Source: Pedobacter sandarakinus (lineage in GTDB: Bacteria > Bacteroidota > Bacteroidia > Sphingobacteriales > Sphingobacteriaceae). From it: a stretch of DNA of 64,000 nucleotides. The position numbers were made by a program, and so were the translations under genes. The DNA lies in assembly GCF_026240095.1 (NCBI RefSeq), contig NZ_JAPIVG010000003.1, positions 186,001-250,000 of the forward strand, given 5' to 3'. The notes below the pieces were generated by a model. That model was not told where the DNA came from and did no database searches. It saw nothing but the letters and a program-made list of their open reading frames with translations. Positions within the stretch are counted from its first letter, which is position 1, and every line of letters starts with the position of its first letter. This document shows positions 37,808-46,371 of this stretch, in pieces.

Positions 37808-38848
37808 TTAAGCATTTATCTTTTCTTCAGCCAGTTCTTTTTCCGCTTCGGTAGGTTGTAATACCTCGTTTTGATTTTTTATTTGCGGAGCATAAACCAA
37901 ATCTACACACATAGGAAAGTGATCTGAACCACAGCTATTTAACCTTTTGATGGAACTAAGTGCAAAATCTCTGGAACAAAAAATATGATCAAGCGGAAAG
38001 CGTAGGAAAAAATATTTGGCATTAAAGCTGTTAAAAAACCCTCTTCCACGGCGTGGGTCCAGCAATCCGCTTATTTTTCCAAACAAATCGGTGGTGTAAC
38101 TCCAGGCCACATCATTTAAGTCGCCCATTACAATAACCGGTATTTTACTCTCTTTGGCCTTCTCTCCAATCATTAAAATCTCTTTGTCTCTTTCAGTAGA
38201 TCTGGGGTTTTCTTGAGGTACAGGTGGTTGTGGGTGGAGGCAGAAAATTTTTACTAGCGTGCCAGATGGTAATGTTACTTCTGCTTCAATAGATGGAATA
38301 TCCTTTTCGACTAAAAACTTTATTTCGCCATCGAGCTTTAGCCTGCTATAGAGCAACATGCCATAGGTATTGTCTAGCGGTGCCTTTAATTGATGAGGAT
38401 AATCAGTGCCAATAATGTCGATTTTTTTTTGCCACCAATTGTCGGTCTCTACAAGTAAAATAACATCAGGTTTACATTCTGCTATAACTTTTAGGTAATC
38501 TTTGTAGCGCCTATTCTCCTGATAAACATTGGCGATTAACAATTTCAGGTTATTGTCTCCCTGTAAATTATTACTGGTTACAATTTGTTTCCTGCTAAAG
38601 ATGGTATATGGAAATATTAAATAGGATAGGTAGATCAAATTAATTAACAACGCTGCAAATAAAATCTGATCTGGAAGGGTAGCCGGAAAATAAAAAAAAG
38701 CTATTGCAATACCGAGAGTTAGGTTTAAGAAAAGCTTTTGTAACCGTGGATATTCGAATACCCTGAAAATCCAGAAATCGTGCCTGATAAACGGAATTAG
38801 AGTAGTAGCAATAAGGAAAATACCCAGATAAAAAAGAACCTGTTGCAT
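37808..38848 (-). CDS. Endonuclease/exonuclease/phosphatase-fold membrane protein
   Basis: A 346-residue protein with three N-terminal membrane helices (about 4-20, 35-52, 60-80) followed by an EEP catalytic domain. Active-site parts are LKLLIANVYQENRRY, PDVILLVETDN (metal Glu), IPVIVMGDLNDVAWS (Asp/Asn) and the final NSCGSDHFPMCVDL with the catalytic His. Such membrane EEP proteins probably hydrolyse phosphodiesters outside the membrane; the substrate is unknown. The C-terminal about 25 residues are charged. It is 41 bases downstream of the ECF sigma gene on the same strand. Confidence 0.88.
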   Translation of the reverse strand: MQQVLFYLGIFLIATTLIPFIRHDFWIFRVFEYPRLQKLFLNLTLGIAIAFFYFPATLPDQILFAALLINLIYLSYLIFPYTIFSRKQIVTSNNLQGDNNLKLLIANVYQENRRYKDYLKVIAECKPDVILLVETDNWWQKKIDIIGTDYPHQLKAPLDNTYGMLLYSRLKLDGEIKFLVEKDIPSIEAEVTLPSGTLVKIFCLHPQPPVPQENPRSTERDKEILMIGEKAKESKIPVIVMGDLNDVAWSYTTDLFGKISGLLDPRRGRGFFNSFNAKYFFLRFPLDHIFCSRDFALSSIKRLNSCGSDHFPMCVDLVYAPQIKNQNEVLQPTEAEKELAEEKINA

Positions 38849-38888
38849 GTGTAAATAAGTTAGGCGTGTAGGTTCTTAAAATATGATT

Positions 38889-39419
38889 TTATGCTACGCC
38901 GGTTTTGTAATTATATTTAGCGTAGCTTTTAAGATAGTCTTTAAGCAGGGTTCTAGCAACGTGAATACGCGTTTTTACAGTGCCGATGGGGATATTAAGT
39001 TCTTCCGCAATCTCGTGGTATTTATATCCTTCGAAAAAACTGATAAAGGGTTTAGCGTAACTTTCTGGCAAAGTGTCTATCGCTTTCCTGATATCCTTCA
39101 TGATGAACGTTCCTTCAGCCTCATTGCGGCTAGCACTGTAACTTAAATCTACAGAACTTATTTCATCATTCTGGGTAATGAGCGCATTTGCTTTAGTTTT
39201 CTTTCTATAATTATTAATGAAAGTGTTTTTGAGAATAGTGAAAAGCCATGCTTTAAGATTACTGCCAGGTTCGAATTGTGCGTAATACTTGATTGCCTTC
39301 ATCATCGTATCCTGAATCAAATCATTAGCATCCTCGTTGTCATTGGTATATCGCATAGCAAATTGGCGAAGTAATGGAGTAAGAGCTGATGCTTGCTGGC
39401 TAAATTCAGATTGAGTCAT
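38889..39419 (-). CDS. ECF-type RNA polymerase sigma factor
   Basis: A 176-residue group IV sigma factor. Region 2 is LLRQFAMRYTNDNEDANDLIQDTMMKA with the following FEPGSNLKAWLFTILKNTFIN, and region 4 is YHEIAEELNIPIGTVKTRIHVARTLL, a helix-turn-helix for the -35 element. A reading beginning upstream at 39509 adds 30 poorly conserved residues; the ATG at 39419 (MTQSEFSQQ) gives the normal length and was chosen. No anti-sigma gene adjoins, unlike the SusC/D-linked ECF factors. The EEP-family gene follows and may be co-transcribed. Confidence 0.92.
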   Translation of the reverse strand: MTQSEFSQQASALTPLLRQFAMRYTNDNEDANDLIQDTMMKAIKYYAQFEPGSNLKAWLFTILKNTFINNYRKKTKANALITQNDEISSVDLSYSASRNEAEGTFIMKDIRKAIDTLPESYAKPFISFFEGYKYHEIAEELNIPIGTVKTRIHVARTLLKDYLKSYAKYNYKTGVA

Positions 39420-39732
39420 AGAAGTTTGTTTTAGTATTTCTAATTTCTTATCAAAATGAATACCAAAGTCTATTTCTTGAAGCCAATATAACTGATAAGG
39501 CCATTTCATAGCTAAACTTCGAAATTAGATTATATGATGTGTGATAAAACAGCCACCTAATGAACTGAATAGCGCACAATAGAAAAATACGCTACTTTAT
39601 ATAGCGCTTGAATATTAATTTAAAAAAAGATGTAAGGATTTTATACTTTGCCCGACTAAATGAAAAACGTGCCAGTTCTGGCGTCTTAAATCACCTTAGT
39701 ACAACAAATTAACTTTAAAAATTTAAAAAGCA

Positions 39733-40314
39733 ATGAAGCAAATTTTAATTATCCTGGTATTAACAAGCATCTTAGGATTAAATGTTAGCGCTCAGAAAGG
39801 CCTTGCTGCCGGAGCAAAGGCACCAACATTCATGGGCGTAGATCAAAATGGTAACAAGATCGACTTACAAAACATCCTTAAAAAGCACCAATCTGTTGTG
39901 TTATTTTTTTACCGTGGACAATGGTGTCCTTATTGTAATAAGCAGATAAAGGAGTTGCAAGATTCGTTACAATTACTAACAGCTAAAAATGCCTATGTAA
40001 TTGGTGTTACACCAGAAACTGCCGATAATATTGCTAAGACTATTAAAAAAACAAAAGCAGGTTTTTCCATCATCCAAGATAAGGATGATGAGATTATGAA
40101 GGCCTATGGCGTAAATTTTATGATGGATGACGCTACATTTGCTAAATATAAAGGCTTCGGCGTAGATCTGGAAATGAATAATGGGAACACCAGACATACA
40201 CTTCCAGTGCCTGCTACCTATATTATTGATAGATCGGGAAAAATTAAATTTGTTTACTTTGATCCTAATTATAAGAAAAGAGCATCGATTAGTAACATCC
40301 TCACCCAGCTATAA
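39733..40314 (+). CDS. Exported peroxiredoxin-like (AhpC/TSA) protein
   Basis: A 193-residue thioredoxin-fold protein with a signal peptide (1 to about 20, ending VSAQ). The redox site is FFYRGQWCPYCNKQIKEL, a CxxC in the place of the peroxidatic cysteine, as in the AhpC/TSA group sometimes called PRX-like2 or thiol peroxidases. The C-terminal VPATYIIDRSGKIKFVYFD is typical. It likely detoxifies peroxides or maintains thiols in the periplasm. A strong terminator follows. Confidence 0.88.
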   Translation: MKQILIILVLTSILGLNVSAQKGLAAGAKAPTFMGVDQNGNKIDLQNILKKHQSVVLFFYRGQWCPYCNKQIKELQDSLQLLTAKNAYVIGVTPETADNIAKTIKKTKAGFSIIQDKDDEIMKAYGVNFMMDDATFAKYKGFGVDLEMNNGNTRHTLPVPATYIIDRSGKIKFVYFDPNYKKRASISNILTQL

Positions 40315-40340
40315 AGCCTAACTTGAAAGGAATACAAAAA

Positions 40341-40375
40341 AAAATAGCACCCTGGTTGGGGTGCTATTTTTTTTG
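40341..40375 (+). terminator. Intrinsic terminator of the peroxiredoxin-like gene
   Basis: AAAATAGCACCC pairs with GGGTGCTATTTT around TGGTTG, with eight T on the plus strand and a run of A upstream, so it could also serve the convergent peptide gene. Confidence 0.93.
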
Positions 40376-40393
40376 AACTTAATTGCTAGGCAA

Positions 40394-40627
40394 TTATGAT
40401 CTTAGGCTATCAAAGATACCAGCTAAGCTGCCACCAATGTTATTTCCTAATGAGAACGAGGTACTGCTGGACTCATCTCCATCCTGTGAAGAATTAGAGA
40501 ATGATAACAGATTGCCAATATTCAGCGCACCGCCCAAACCACCAGAGCTTGCAGAATCATTGTTACCAAAAATTCCACCACCGTTAATTTCTTTCATTTC
40601 GTTTAAATTCAATTCTTGCATTTTCAT
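40394..40627 (-). CDS. Double-glycine-leader peptide (bacteriocin-like/secreted peptide precursor)
   Basis: A 77-residue precursor. Residues 1-17, MKMQELNLNEMKEINGG, match the double-glycine leader (L..EM..INGG) cleaved by C39-peptidase ABC exporters. The remaining 60 residues are rich in Gly, Ser and Asn (ASSGGLGGALNIGNLL, LGNNIGGSLAGIFDSL), lack cysteine and carry a few acidic residues in the middle (SSQDGDESSS). No modification enzyme, immunity protein or transporter gene adjoins; the exporter must be elsewhere. Function (bacteriocin, signal or surface peptide) is unknown. It converges with the peroxiredoxin-like gene. Confidence 0.75.
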   Translation of the reverse strand: MKMQELNLNEMKEINGGGIFGNNDSASSGGLGGALNIGNLLSFSNSSQDGDESSSTSFSLGNNIGGSLAGIFDSLRS

Positions 40628-40902
40628 AATTTCAAGTTTTAAATGTTGCCTACTCTGTTATAGATTTTCAGCTTCTTCTGTTGAGGTTTTACCCTTCGTT
40701 TAGATAATAAACGCAAAAACTAAAGGTTCGGGTTTTCCTAAATCGATTTATAACACTCTTTTATAGAATATTTTAAAGCCTGATGTTGTGTGAACTAGAT
40801 AAAACCTGTCTGAATCCACTAAATTCACATATGCAGTTGTTTAAATTTTTAGCTGATCTTTGAATTTGAATTTATATTTTGCATTCCTTTTAATAAGAAT
40901 AT

Positions 40903-41766
40903 ATGGCTTCAGGTTTTTTTGCGATTTTAGATGATATAGGTGCCTTAATGGATGATGTGGCTGTTACCGCTAAGTTGGCCACAAAGAAAACTGCTGGTAT
41001 TTTAGGTGATGATTTAGCTGTTAATGCAGAAAAAGCGACTGGCTTCCTTTCTTCGAGAGAGCTACCGGTATTGTGGGCCATTACAAAAGGCTCTTTAATC
41101 AATAAGATTATTATAGTTCCGATTGCCCTTCTATTGAATGCTTTCTTTCCCGTTGCTATAAAATTCGTGCTAATTTTGGGCGGGCTCTATTTGGCCTATG
41201 AAGGAGTAGAGAAGATTGTAGAATATTTTTTCCCCCATCCGGCACACGAAACCACTGGTCAGGCAGTTGTGCAAAGCGATGAAGATGCGGAAAAAGCAAA
41301 GATAAAATCAGCAATCACTACAGATTTTATTCTTTCTGTAGAAATTGTAATAATCGCTTTGGGAACGGTATTGGACGAAACATTAGCATTACAAATTTTC
41401 ACAGTTTCGATAGTTGCCATTCTAGCCACCATAGGCGTCTATGGAATTGTAGCACTAATTGTTAGGATGGATGATGCTGGATATAAACTGATAAAAGGTA
41501 CAAAAGATAAAGGTTTTTTTGCTAAGATAGGCCACCTGTTAATTAAATCGCTTCCTGTAATTATCAAGATTCTTAGTATAGCAGGTACTGTAGCTTTAAT
41601 ATTGGTTTCTGGCGGCATATTCTCGCATAATATTGAATACGTTCATCATCTCTTTCCGAGCGTACCGTCAACAATTAAGGAATTCGGATTGGGTTTAGTT
41701 GCTGGTTTAATCATGGTAGGACTTATTATGGGCGTAAAGAAAATCATTTCTTTAATTAAGAAATAG
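40903..41766 (+). CDS. DUF808 family inner-membrane protein (YedI-like)
   Basis: A 287-residue integral membrane protein of the DUF808 family. The N-terminal signature MASGFFAILDDIGALMDDVAVTAKLATKKTAGILGDDLAVNA is present as FAILDDIGALMDD and KKTAGILGDDLAVNAE. Predicted helices lie at about 68-110, 140-185, 215-245 and 260-285. E. coli YedI is the best-known relative, without an assigned activity. It stands alone, divergent from the double-glycine peptide gene. Confidence 0.88.
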   Translation: MASGFFAILDDIGALMDDVAVTAKLATKKTAGILGDDLAVNAEKATGFLSSRELPVLWAITKGSLINKIIIVPIALLLNAFFPVAIKFVLILGGLYLAYEGVEKIVEYFFPHPAHETTGQAVVQSDEDAEKAKIKSAITTDFILSVEIVIIALGTVLDETLALQIFTVSIVAILATIGVYGIVALIVRMDDAGYKLIKGTKDKGFFAKIGHLLIKSLPVIIKILSIAGTVALILVSGGIFSHNIEYVHHLFPSVPSTIKEFGLGLVAGLIMVGLIMGVKKIISLIKK

Positions 41767-42363
41767 TTTTCTAATTTGATAAGTGTATAAATTGAGGTGC
41801 TTTACCTGTATAATGCGCACAATTATGAACAGCTGTATAATAAGCAGATCTAGATTCTATTTTTTGTGAACTACATGCGGTAAAGCCATTCCAGATGCGG
41901 AAACTGCATCGAAGAAAATTCATCAGTATAAAGCGTACTTGCTTAGAATTACGACATTTGGTTGTTGTGAATTTTGCAATTGTTATATAGAGCGCCTGCG
42001 ATAGTTATTAAGGTTGTTCAATTTCTGCGGATGCAGGGTAGGGTTAGTGGAGATTGGTTTGTTGCCTCTTTAATTGAAGAACGGGGAATAACCTTGCGGC
42101 TTTTCCCCGATTCTAAATTAACGCTCCTTAAACGAATATATCACTATCATCATTGCTTTCCAAAACTCAAAATTTCCAAAGAATTTAAACTAAATATTTG
42201 AGATTAAATAGCACTCTTATCGTAGAAAATGTGTGCATTTTGCTGCGAATAGTTGTAAGGCAAGACGAATGCACCACCAATGCAATAAATTTAAATCTGT
42301 TTAGCATTTTTTATGTTTGATCACAGTTAATTTTTCAATATCAACCGACGAGTATTTGAAAAA
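41767..42363. other. 597-base spacer without a recognised feature
   Basis: A 75-codon open frame at 41974-42201 has no recognisable domain, uses a non-ATG start and carries no ribosome-binding context. No terminator-quality hairpin and no copy of the dispersed element were seen. Confidence 0.5.
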
Positions 42364-43590
42364 CTAAGGTTTAATGCTTTTTTTTAGTTCGATCACAGTA
42401 ATCTCTGGCCAAATCCCAATCCTCCCAGAAAAACCTATGAATCCAAATCCCCTGTTTACGTTAAGGTATCTGCCATTTTCCATTTTTATACCCGCCCAGT
42501 GCTTGTATCTATACTTTACCGGACTCCATTTAATACCAAAAGCTTCAATTCCAAACTGCATGCCATGGGTATGACCTGCCAATGAGAGATGTACCTTATT
42601 TGGGTGATTTTTTACTTGTGCTTCCCAATGAGATGGATCATGCGACAATAAAATTTTAAAATCGTCTATAGCAGTCCCACTCAAAGCTTTCGCGAGATCG
42701 CCACGTTCACCAAAACCGAGGCCCCAATTTTCAATTCCGGCTAGAATAATTTTTTGTCCATCTTTCTCTATTTCTACATGTTCATCTAGTAGCAACCTAA
42801 ATCCTAGCTGATGATGATATGCTTTGAGTTTGTTCAAATTTTCAATTTTTGCCCCATCACTCGGCCATTTGATATAGTCGCCATAATCATGATTTCCCAG
42901 TATTGAATACTTACCAAACCTGGCATTAATCTGCGAGAAGTGATTGATATACGGAACAATCTCCTTCGCTTCGTTGTTAACGAGGTCACCGGTAAAAACA
43001 AACAAATCGCTTTTTTGCTCATTAATCAGGTCAATACCTTTTTGTACTAACTTAGGTTTAGTAAAACTACCTGCATGCACATCAGAGATCTGGGTTAGCG
43101 TGAAACCATCAAAATTGGTTGGTAGATCATCAAAGTACAAGGTATGTTTTATTGTACGGTATGCATATTTACCTTTGATGATTCCGAAAATAAATACGGC
43201 TAAAGTGAGGCAAAACATTATAAATGCGAAATTTACCCAATAGAAACTCCGTGCCGGTAGTTCATATCCTGTAGCGCCAAAAATTGTAATAAGTGAGATG
43301 AGCATTCGGTACACATCGCCTATGAGTAAGAAAGAAGCAAAAACAATTTCGCCAACCAATACAATTAAGAAAGCGTGAGCTACAATTACAAAAAAAAGAT
43401 TGGTTCTTGATTTTGTGCCGAATATGGCATAAATTAAAGCGCCGGTGAGCAAGTTAATACCGAGCCAAAATGCCTTAACGAAACCATGAACAGGTGCAAC
43501 CAGTTGGAGCCCAGAAATTACGTAAGCATTTAAAGCAAAAAATATTAAAGTTACAAAGAGGAATGGCAATAAATTTAGTTTTCTTTTCAT
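42364..43590 (-). CDS. Membrane-anchored metallophosphoesterase
   Basis: A 408-residue calcineurin-like phosphoesterase. Four N-terminal membrane helices (within about residues 5-140) precede the catalytic domain with its metal motifs in order: QISDVHAG (DxH), FTGDLVNNE (GDxxN), ILGNHDYGDY (GNHD), LLSHDPSHW and SLAGHTHGMQFG (GHTH). This is the YkuE/YaeI-like layout, and relatives such as LpxG-type enzymes act on lipid-linked phosphates at the membrane. The exact substrate is open. A -7 box lies 25 bases upstream. Confidence 0.92.
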   Translation of the reverse strand: MKRKLNLLPFLFVTLIFFALNAYVISGLQLVAPVHGFVKAFWLGINLLTGALIYAIFGTKSRTNLFFVIVAHAFLIVLVGEIVFASFLLIGDVYRMLISLITIFGATGYELPARSFYWVNFAFIMFCLTLAVFIFGIIKGKYAYRTIKHTLYFDDLPTNFDGFTLTQISDVHAGSFTKPKLVQKGIDLINEQKSDLFVFTGDLVNNEAKEIVPYINHFSQINARFGKYSILGNHDYGDYIKWPSDGAKIENLNKLKAYHHQLGFRLLLDEHVEIEKDGQKIILAGIENWGLGFGERGDLAKALSGTAIDDFKILLSHDPSHWEAQVKNHPNKVHLSLAGHTHGMQFGIEAFGIKWSPVKYRYKHWAGIKMENGRYLNVNRGFGFIGFSGRIGIWPEITVIELKKSIKP

Positions 43591-43614
43591 TTGAAATCAC
43601 TAACCCGTTAGCAG

Positions 43615-43622
43615 CAAAAGTA
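43615..43622 (-). promoter_or_regulatory. Putative -7 box for the metallophosphoesterase gene
   Basis: The minus strand reads TACTTTTG, an exact TAnnTTTG, 25 bases upstream of the ATG. Confidence 0.45.
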
Positions 43623-43684
43623 ACCTATAAAAGAACAGTATGTTAGCTTTGCTTACAAATGCCTAAATTTTTACCAAAAGTTGA

Positions 43685-45466
43685 TTAAGAGAAAGATGCA
43701 CTTTTTGTCCATTTGATCATTACGGTACGCAAATCATCAAGCGTAAAGGGTTTTGCCAGGAAATCTTTCATCCCAGCTTTCAGACATTCATCTTTGTCAT
43801 TCTGCATCGCATTTGCGCTGCAACCAATAATAATGGGGGGCATGACATCCGTTTCGGTATACAGAGACAAAATTTCTTTTGTAGCAGTTACGCCATCCAT
43901 TTGAGGCATTTGCATATCCATTAGAATAATATTGAAATGTTGTTCCTTGGCTTTCTGGAAAGCTTCAATACCATCATTTGCTATCGTATTCTTATATCCG
44001 GATTTTTGCAACATCTTGGAGGTGATGATTTGATTGAACACATTATCTTCAGCAACTAAAATATTCATTCCAGCCACAGGTAAGGCTGTCTGCGGATGGA
44101 CAAAACTTTTTTCTTTATCTATCACATTCGAAAAGTATGGCTCTACCGGAACATTAAAAGTAAATTCGGTGCCACTATGGTATTCGCTTACCGCAGAGAT
44201 GTTCCCATTCATCATTTCAGCAAGTTTTCTGCAGATAACCAAACCTAAACCTACACCGCCCACTTTTCGCGTAGCAGAAGGGTTTATCTGCGAAAAAGGC
44301 TGGAAAAGTTTTTCCATATCATCATTGGCAATTCCGATCCCAGTATCTTTAATGGCACTCACAAGATTGGTTTTGCCGTCAATTATCAAGTATTTTACCG
44401 AGAGCGTTACACAGCCGCGATCGGTAAATTTAATGGCATTACTCAAAATGTTTATGATGATTTGCTTATATCTAATTTCATCAGTGATAATGATTTCCGG
44501 AACATCTTCACTTACCTCGATGTTTAACTGAATATTTTTGGTAGTAAAAATAGGCTTAACTATATTTTCCGCAGCGGTAATAGAATCCCTAATATTAAAA
44601 GGATGATTGTGGATTTCCATTTTATTAGCTTCGATTCGAGATAGATCAAGCAAATCATTCACAATATCAATCATGATACTGTTACTTGCTTGTAGGGTAT
44701 TCAATAGCTCGGTTTGCTCGGTATCTAAACGGGTCAGCTTAAGTAATTCAGAAGCTCCCGTAATTCCGTTCAATGGCGTTCTGATTTCATGACTTACATT
44801 AGTTAAAAAGGTAGATTTTGCAATGGTTGCTGCTTCAGCTGCTTCTTTTGCGATGATTAATCCTTGTTGAGATGTTTCTAGCCTCTCCTTACTTTTTAAA
44901 AGTAAAAATTGCTCATAGTCAGAAATCCTTCTTGAAACAATTAATAGCAAAATCATCATGAATGCAACATTTAAAAACGCCAGTATGAGATCGAAGTGGC
45001 GGGCAGATTGTGATGGATAATCTACGACAGCATTTGGAAAAAAATTTTCTACGGTAATGCAGCCCGTTACCGTGGTTAGAAAAAGCACGATAAAAACAAT
45101 CCTATAGCGTTTGGAGAGCGAAAGAATGGCAACACTGATATAAAAGATTAGAAAAATTGGCGTTGAACCTTCCGAGCCGCCATTTAAAAACCACGCCGGA
45201 ATCATCGTTACACAATTAAATACGAAATAGCCGAATCTTCCGCTTTCTCTAACTTTATCTTGCAATGCTAGACAATAAAATGTGGCATGCACCGCCATAA
45301 AAAAAATTATTGATAAATTGTTTACCCAGGTAAGACCGATAAATATATTACAGATAATACTGATGAGTGAGATGATAATTAAGCACATGCATAAAACAGC
45401 AAAGAGCTTAGATTCCACACTTATCTTCCTTGTACTGATTCTTAAAAAAGGAATTTTTTTTACCAT
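43685..45466 (-). CDS. Hybrid sensor histidine kinase/response regulator
   Basis: A 593-residue membrane kinase. About six membrane helices fill residues 20-180 without a large extracytosolic sensor domain. The H box is [14 protein letters not shown] (His 226), the N box [11 protein letters not shown]1 IKDTGIGI and G2 [13 protein letters not shown] receiver domain follows ([12 protein letters not shown], phospho-acceptor Asp in [13 protein letters not shown], Lys in [11 protein letters not shown]). No output domain is present, so phosphotransfer to a partner is likely. A TTG-started longer reading to 45496 is rejected because that codon lies inside the -7 box; the ATG at 45466 is used. Divergent from the Rrf2 gene. 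Confidence 0.93.
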   Translation of the reverse strand: MVKKIPFLRISTRKISVESKLFAVLCMCLIIISLISIICNIFIGLTWVNNLSIIFFMAVHATFYCLALQDKVRESGRFGYFVFNCVTMIPAWFLNGGSEGSTPIFLIFYISVAILSLSKRYRIVFIVLFLTTVTGCITVENFFPNAVVDYPSQSARHFDLILAFLNVAFMMILLLIVSRRISDYEQFLLLKSKERLETSQQGLIIAKEAAEAATIAKSTFLTNVSHEIRTPLNGITGASELLKLTRLDTEQTELLNTLQASNSIMIDIVNDLLDLSRIEANKMEIHNHPFNIRDSITAAENIVKPIFTTKNIQLNIEVSEDVPEIIITDEIRYKQIIINILSNAIKFTDRGCVTLSVKYLIIDGKTNLVSAIKDTGIGIANDDMEKLFQPFSQINPSATRKVGGVGLGLVICRKLAEMMNGNISAVSEYHSGTEFTFNVPVEPYFSNVIDKEKSFVHPQTALPVAGMNILVAEDNVFNQIITSKMLQKSGYKNTIANDGIEAFQKAKEQHFNIILMDMQMPQMDGVTATKEILSLYTETDVMPPIIIGCSANAMQNDKDECLKAGMKDFLAKPFTLDDLRTVMIKWTKSASFS

Positions 45467-45493
45467 TTGACAGAGCTTTAACGATAAAATTAG

Positions 45494-45501
45494 CAAATAT
45501 A
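45494..45501 (-). promoter_or_regulatory. -7 box for the hybrid histidine kinase gene
   Basis: The minus strand reads TATATTTG, exact TAnnTTTG, 28 bases before the chosen ATG. Its place decides the start, since the longer reading frame would begin within it. Confidence 0.55.
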
Positions 45502-45563
45502 AACAGATGTTTTGCGGGTAGGGTATGGGTTTTTACCGTATTTTTTATATTACATTCTTTTAG

Positions 45564-45571
45564 TAGCTTTG
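45564..45571 (+). promoter_or_regulatory. -7 box for the Rrf2 regulator gene
   Basis: TAGCTTTG ends only seven bases before the ATG at 45579, so the transcript would be nearly leaderless. Confidence 0.55.
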
Positions 45572-45578
45572 TAGAAAT

Positions 45579-46028
45579 ATGCTATCTAAGAAAACTAAAT
45601 ATGCCATCAAAGCACTGGTTGCGCTTGGTAAAAACGTAGAGAAACCGCCAATCCAAATCTCTAAGATTGCAGAGGAAGAGCATATACCCAAGAAATTCTT
45701 AGAGCAGATTCTTTTAGATTTAAGAAATGCAGGCTTTTTATACAGTAAAAAAGGTGCGGGTGGAGGTTATAGTCTTAATAAAAAACCAGAAGAAATTTTA
45801 CTCGTTCAGGTAATGCGTGTAACTGATGGGCCAATTGCAATGGTGCCTTGTGCCAGTCTAAATTTCTATCATAAGTGTGATGAATGTGTCGATGAAAAAA
45901 CCTGTGGGATCAGAAGCGCTTTTATTGATGTAAGGGATGCGACGCTCAAAGTCTTGAGCGAAACAAGCATTGCAGATGTCATCGCCAGAGAAGACACCCT
46001 TAAAGTGGGCATTGACAAGCTTTTATAG
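45579..46028 (+). CDS. Rrf2 family transcriptional regulator
   Basis: A 149-residue winged-helix regulator. The N-terminal KTKYAIKALVALGKN and the recognition region IPKKFLEQILLDLRNAGFLYSKKGAGGGYSL are classic for Rrf2. A cysteine cluster follows the wing: C in MVPCASL, then KCDECVDEKTC, spaced C-x9-C-x2-C-x5-C, which could bind an Fe-S cluster or sense sulfur status as in IscR; CymR-type relatives govern cysteine and sulfur genes. It lies directly upstream of the sulfate-reduction genes, so it is the natural candidate for their control. Confidence 0.9.
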   Translation: MLSKKTKYAIKALVALGKNVEKPPIQISKIAEEEHIPKKFLEQILLDLRNAGFLYSKKGAGGGYSLNKKPEEILLVQVMRVTDGPIAMVPCASLNFYHKCDECVDEKTCGIRSAFIDVRDATLKVLSETSIADVIAREDTLKVGIDKLL

Positions 46029-46199
46029 TTTCTTACAGCAATTCATCCGGCTCAAAATTCTTATTCGTACTAAAGCGCTTTAGCTAAACTGTTTCGCGCA
46101 TCGCTGGTGCATATTTGTTGATATCTTTTCGAGGTTTTTCCTTTCTTCATTTTATTTGATATCAACTGTCACTCAAGACAAAATTTTTTGTTAAAAATT

Positions 46200-46229
46200 A
46201 CTACTATTCCTATATACTTTATATATTTG
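46200..46229 (+). promoter_or_regulatory. Promoter/operator-like box of the cysI operon
   Basis: A 30-base block starting ACTACTATTCCTATA and ending in the -7 box TATATTTG. It is 26/30 identical to the block at 54880 upstream of the second methyltransferase gene, including the identical words ACTAC, CTATA, ACTTT and TATATTTG. The conserved upstream part, beyond what a promoter needs, suggests a shared regulator site, perhaps for the Rrf2 protein. Confidence 0.7.
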
Positions 46230-46371
46230 GGCGATTTATTAGTTTTTTTAAAACTAATCAGACCATCCTCATATTGCTTCATTATTTTTAAGTATATGTA
46301 AATGAGGGTATTAATTTTTGTTAAGCAGATGTTCCTCCTTAGAGCTCATTTGTAAAATAAGCTAAAAGCAT
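46230..46371 (+). promoter_or_regulatory. Structured 5' leader of the cysI operon
   Basis: From the predicted start point to the cysI ATG is about 135 bases. ATTAGTTTT and AAAACTAAT (46238-46258) form a perfect 9-bp hairpin, and CCTCAT at 46267 pairs with ATGAGG at 46302, followed by TTAATTTTTG. No known riboswitch class was recognised. Together with 46029-46199, which shows no feature, it makes up the 343-base spacer. Confidence 0.4.

Noticed and set aside
40341..40375. Possible small RNA gene formed by the strong hairpin
   Set aside because: It is fully explained as the terminator of the peroxiredoxin-like gene.
40383..40703. A 106-codon plus-strand frame opposite the double-glycine peptide
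   Set aside because: The minus frame has a well-formed leader and ATG; the plus reading is Pro/Ser-rich shadow coding.
41974..42201. A 75-codon frame between DUF808 and the metallophosphoesterase gene
   Set aside because: No family resemblance, non-ATG start and no promoter or ribosome-binding context.
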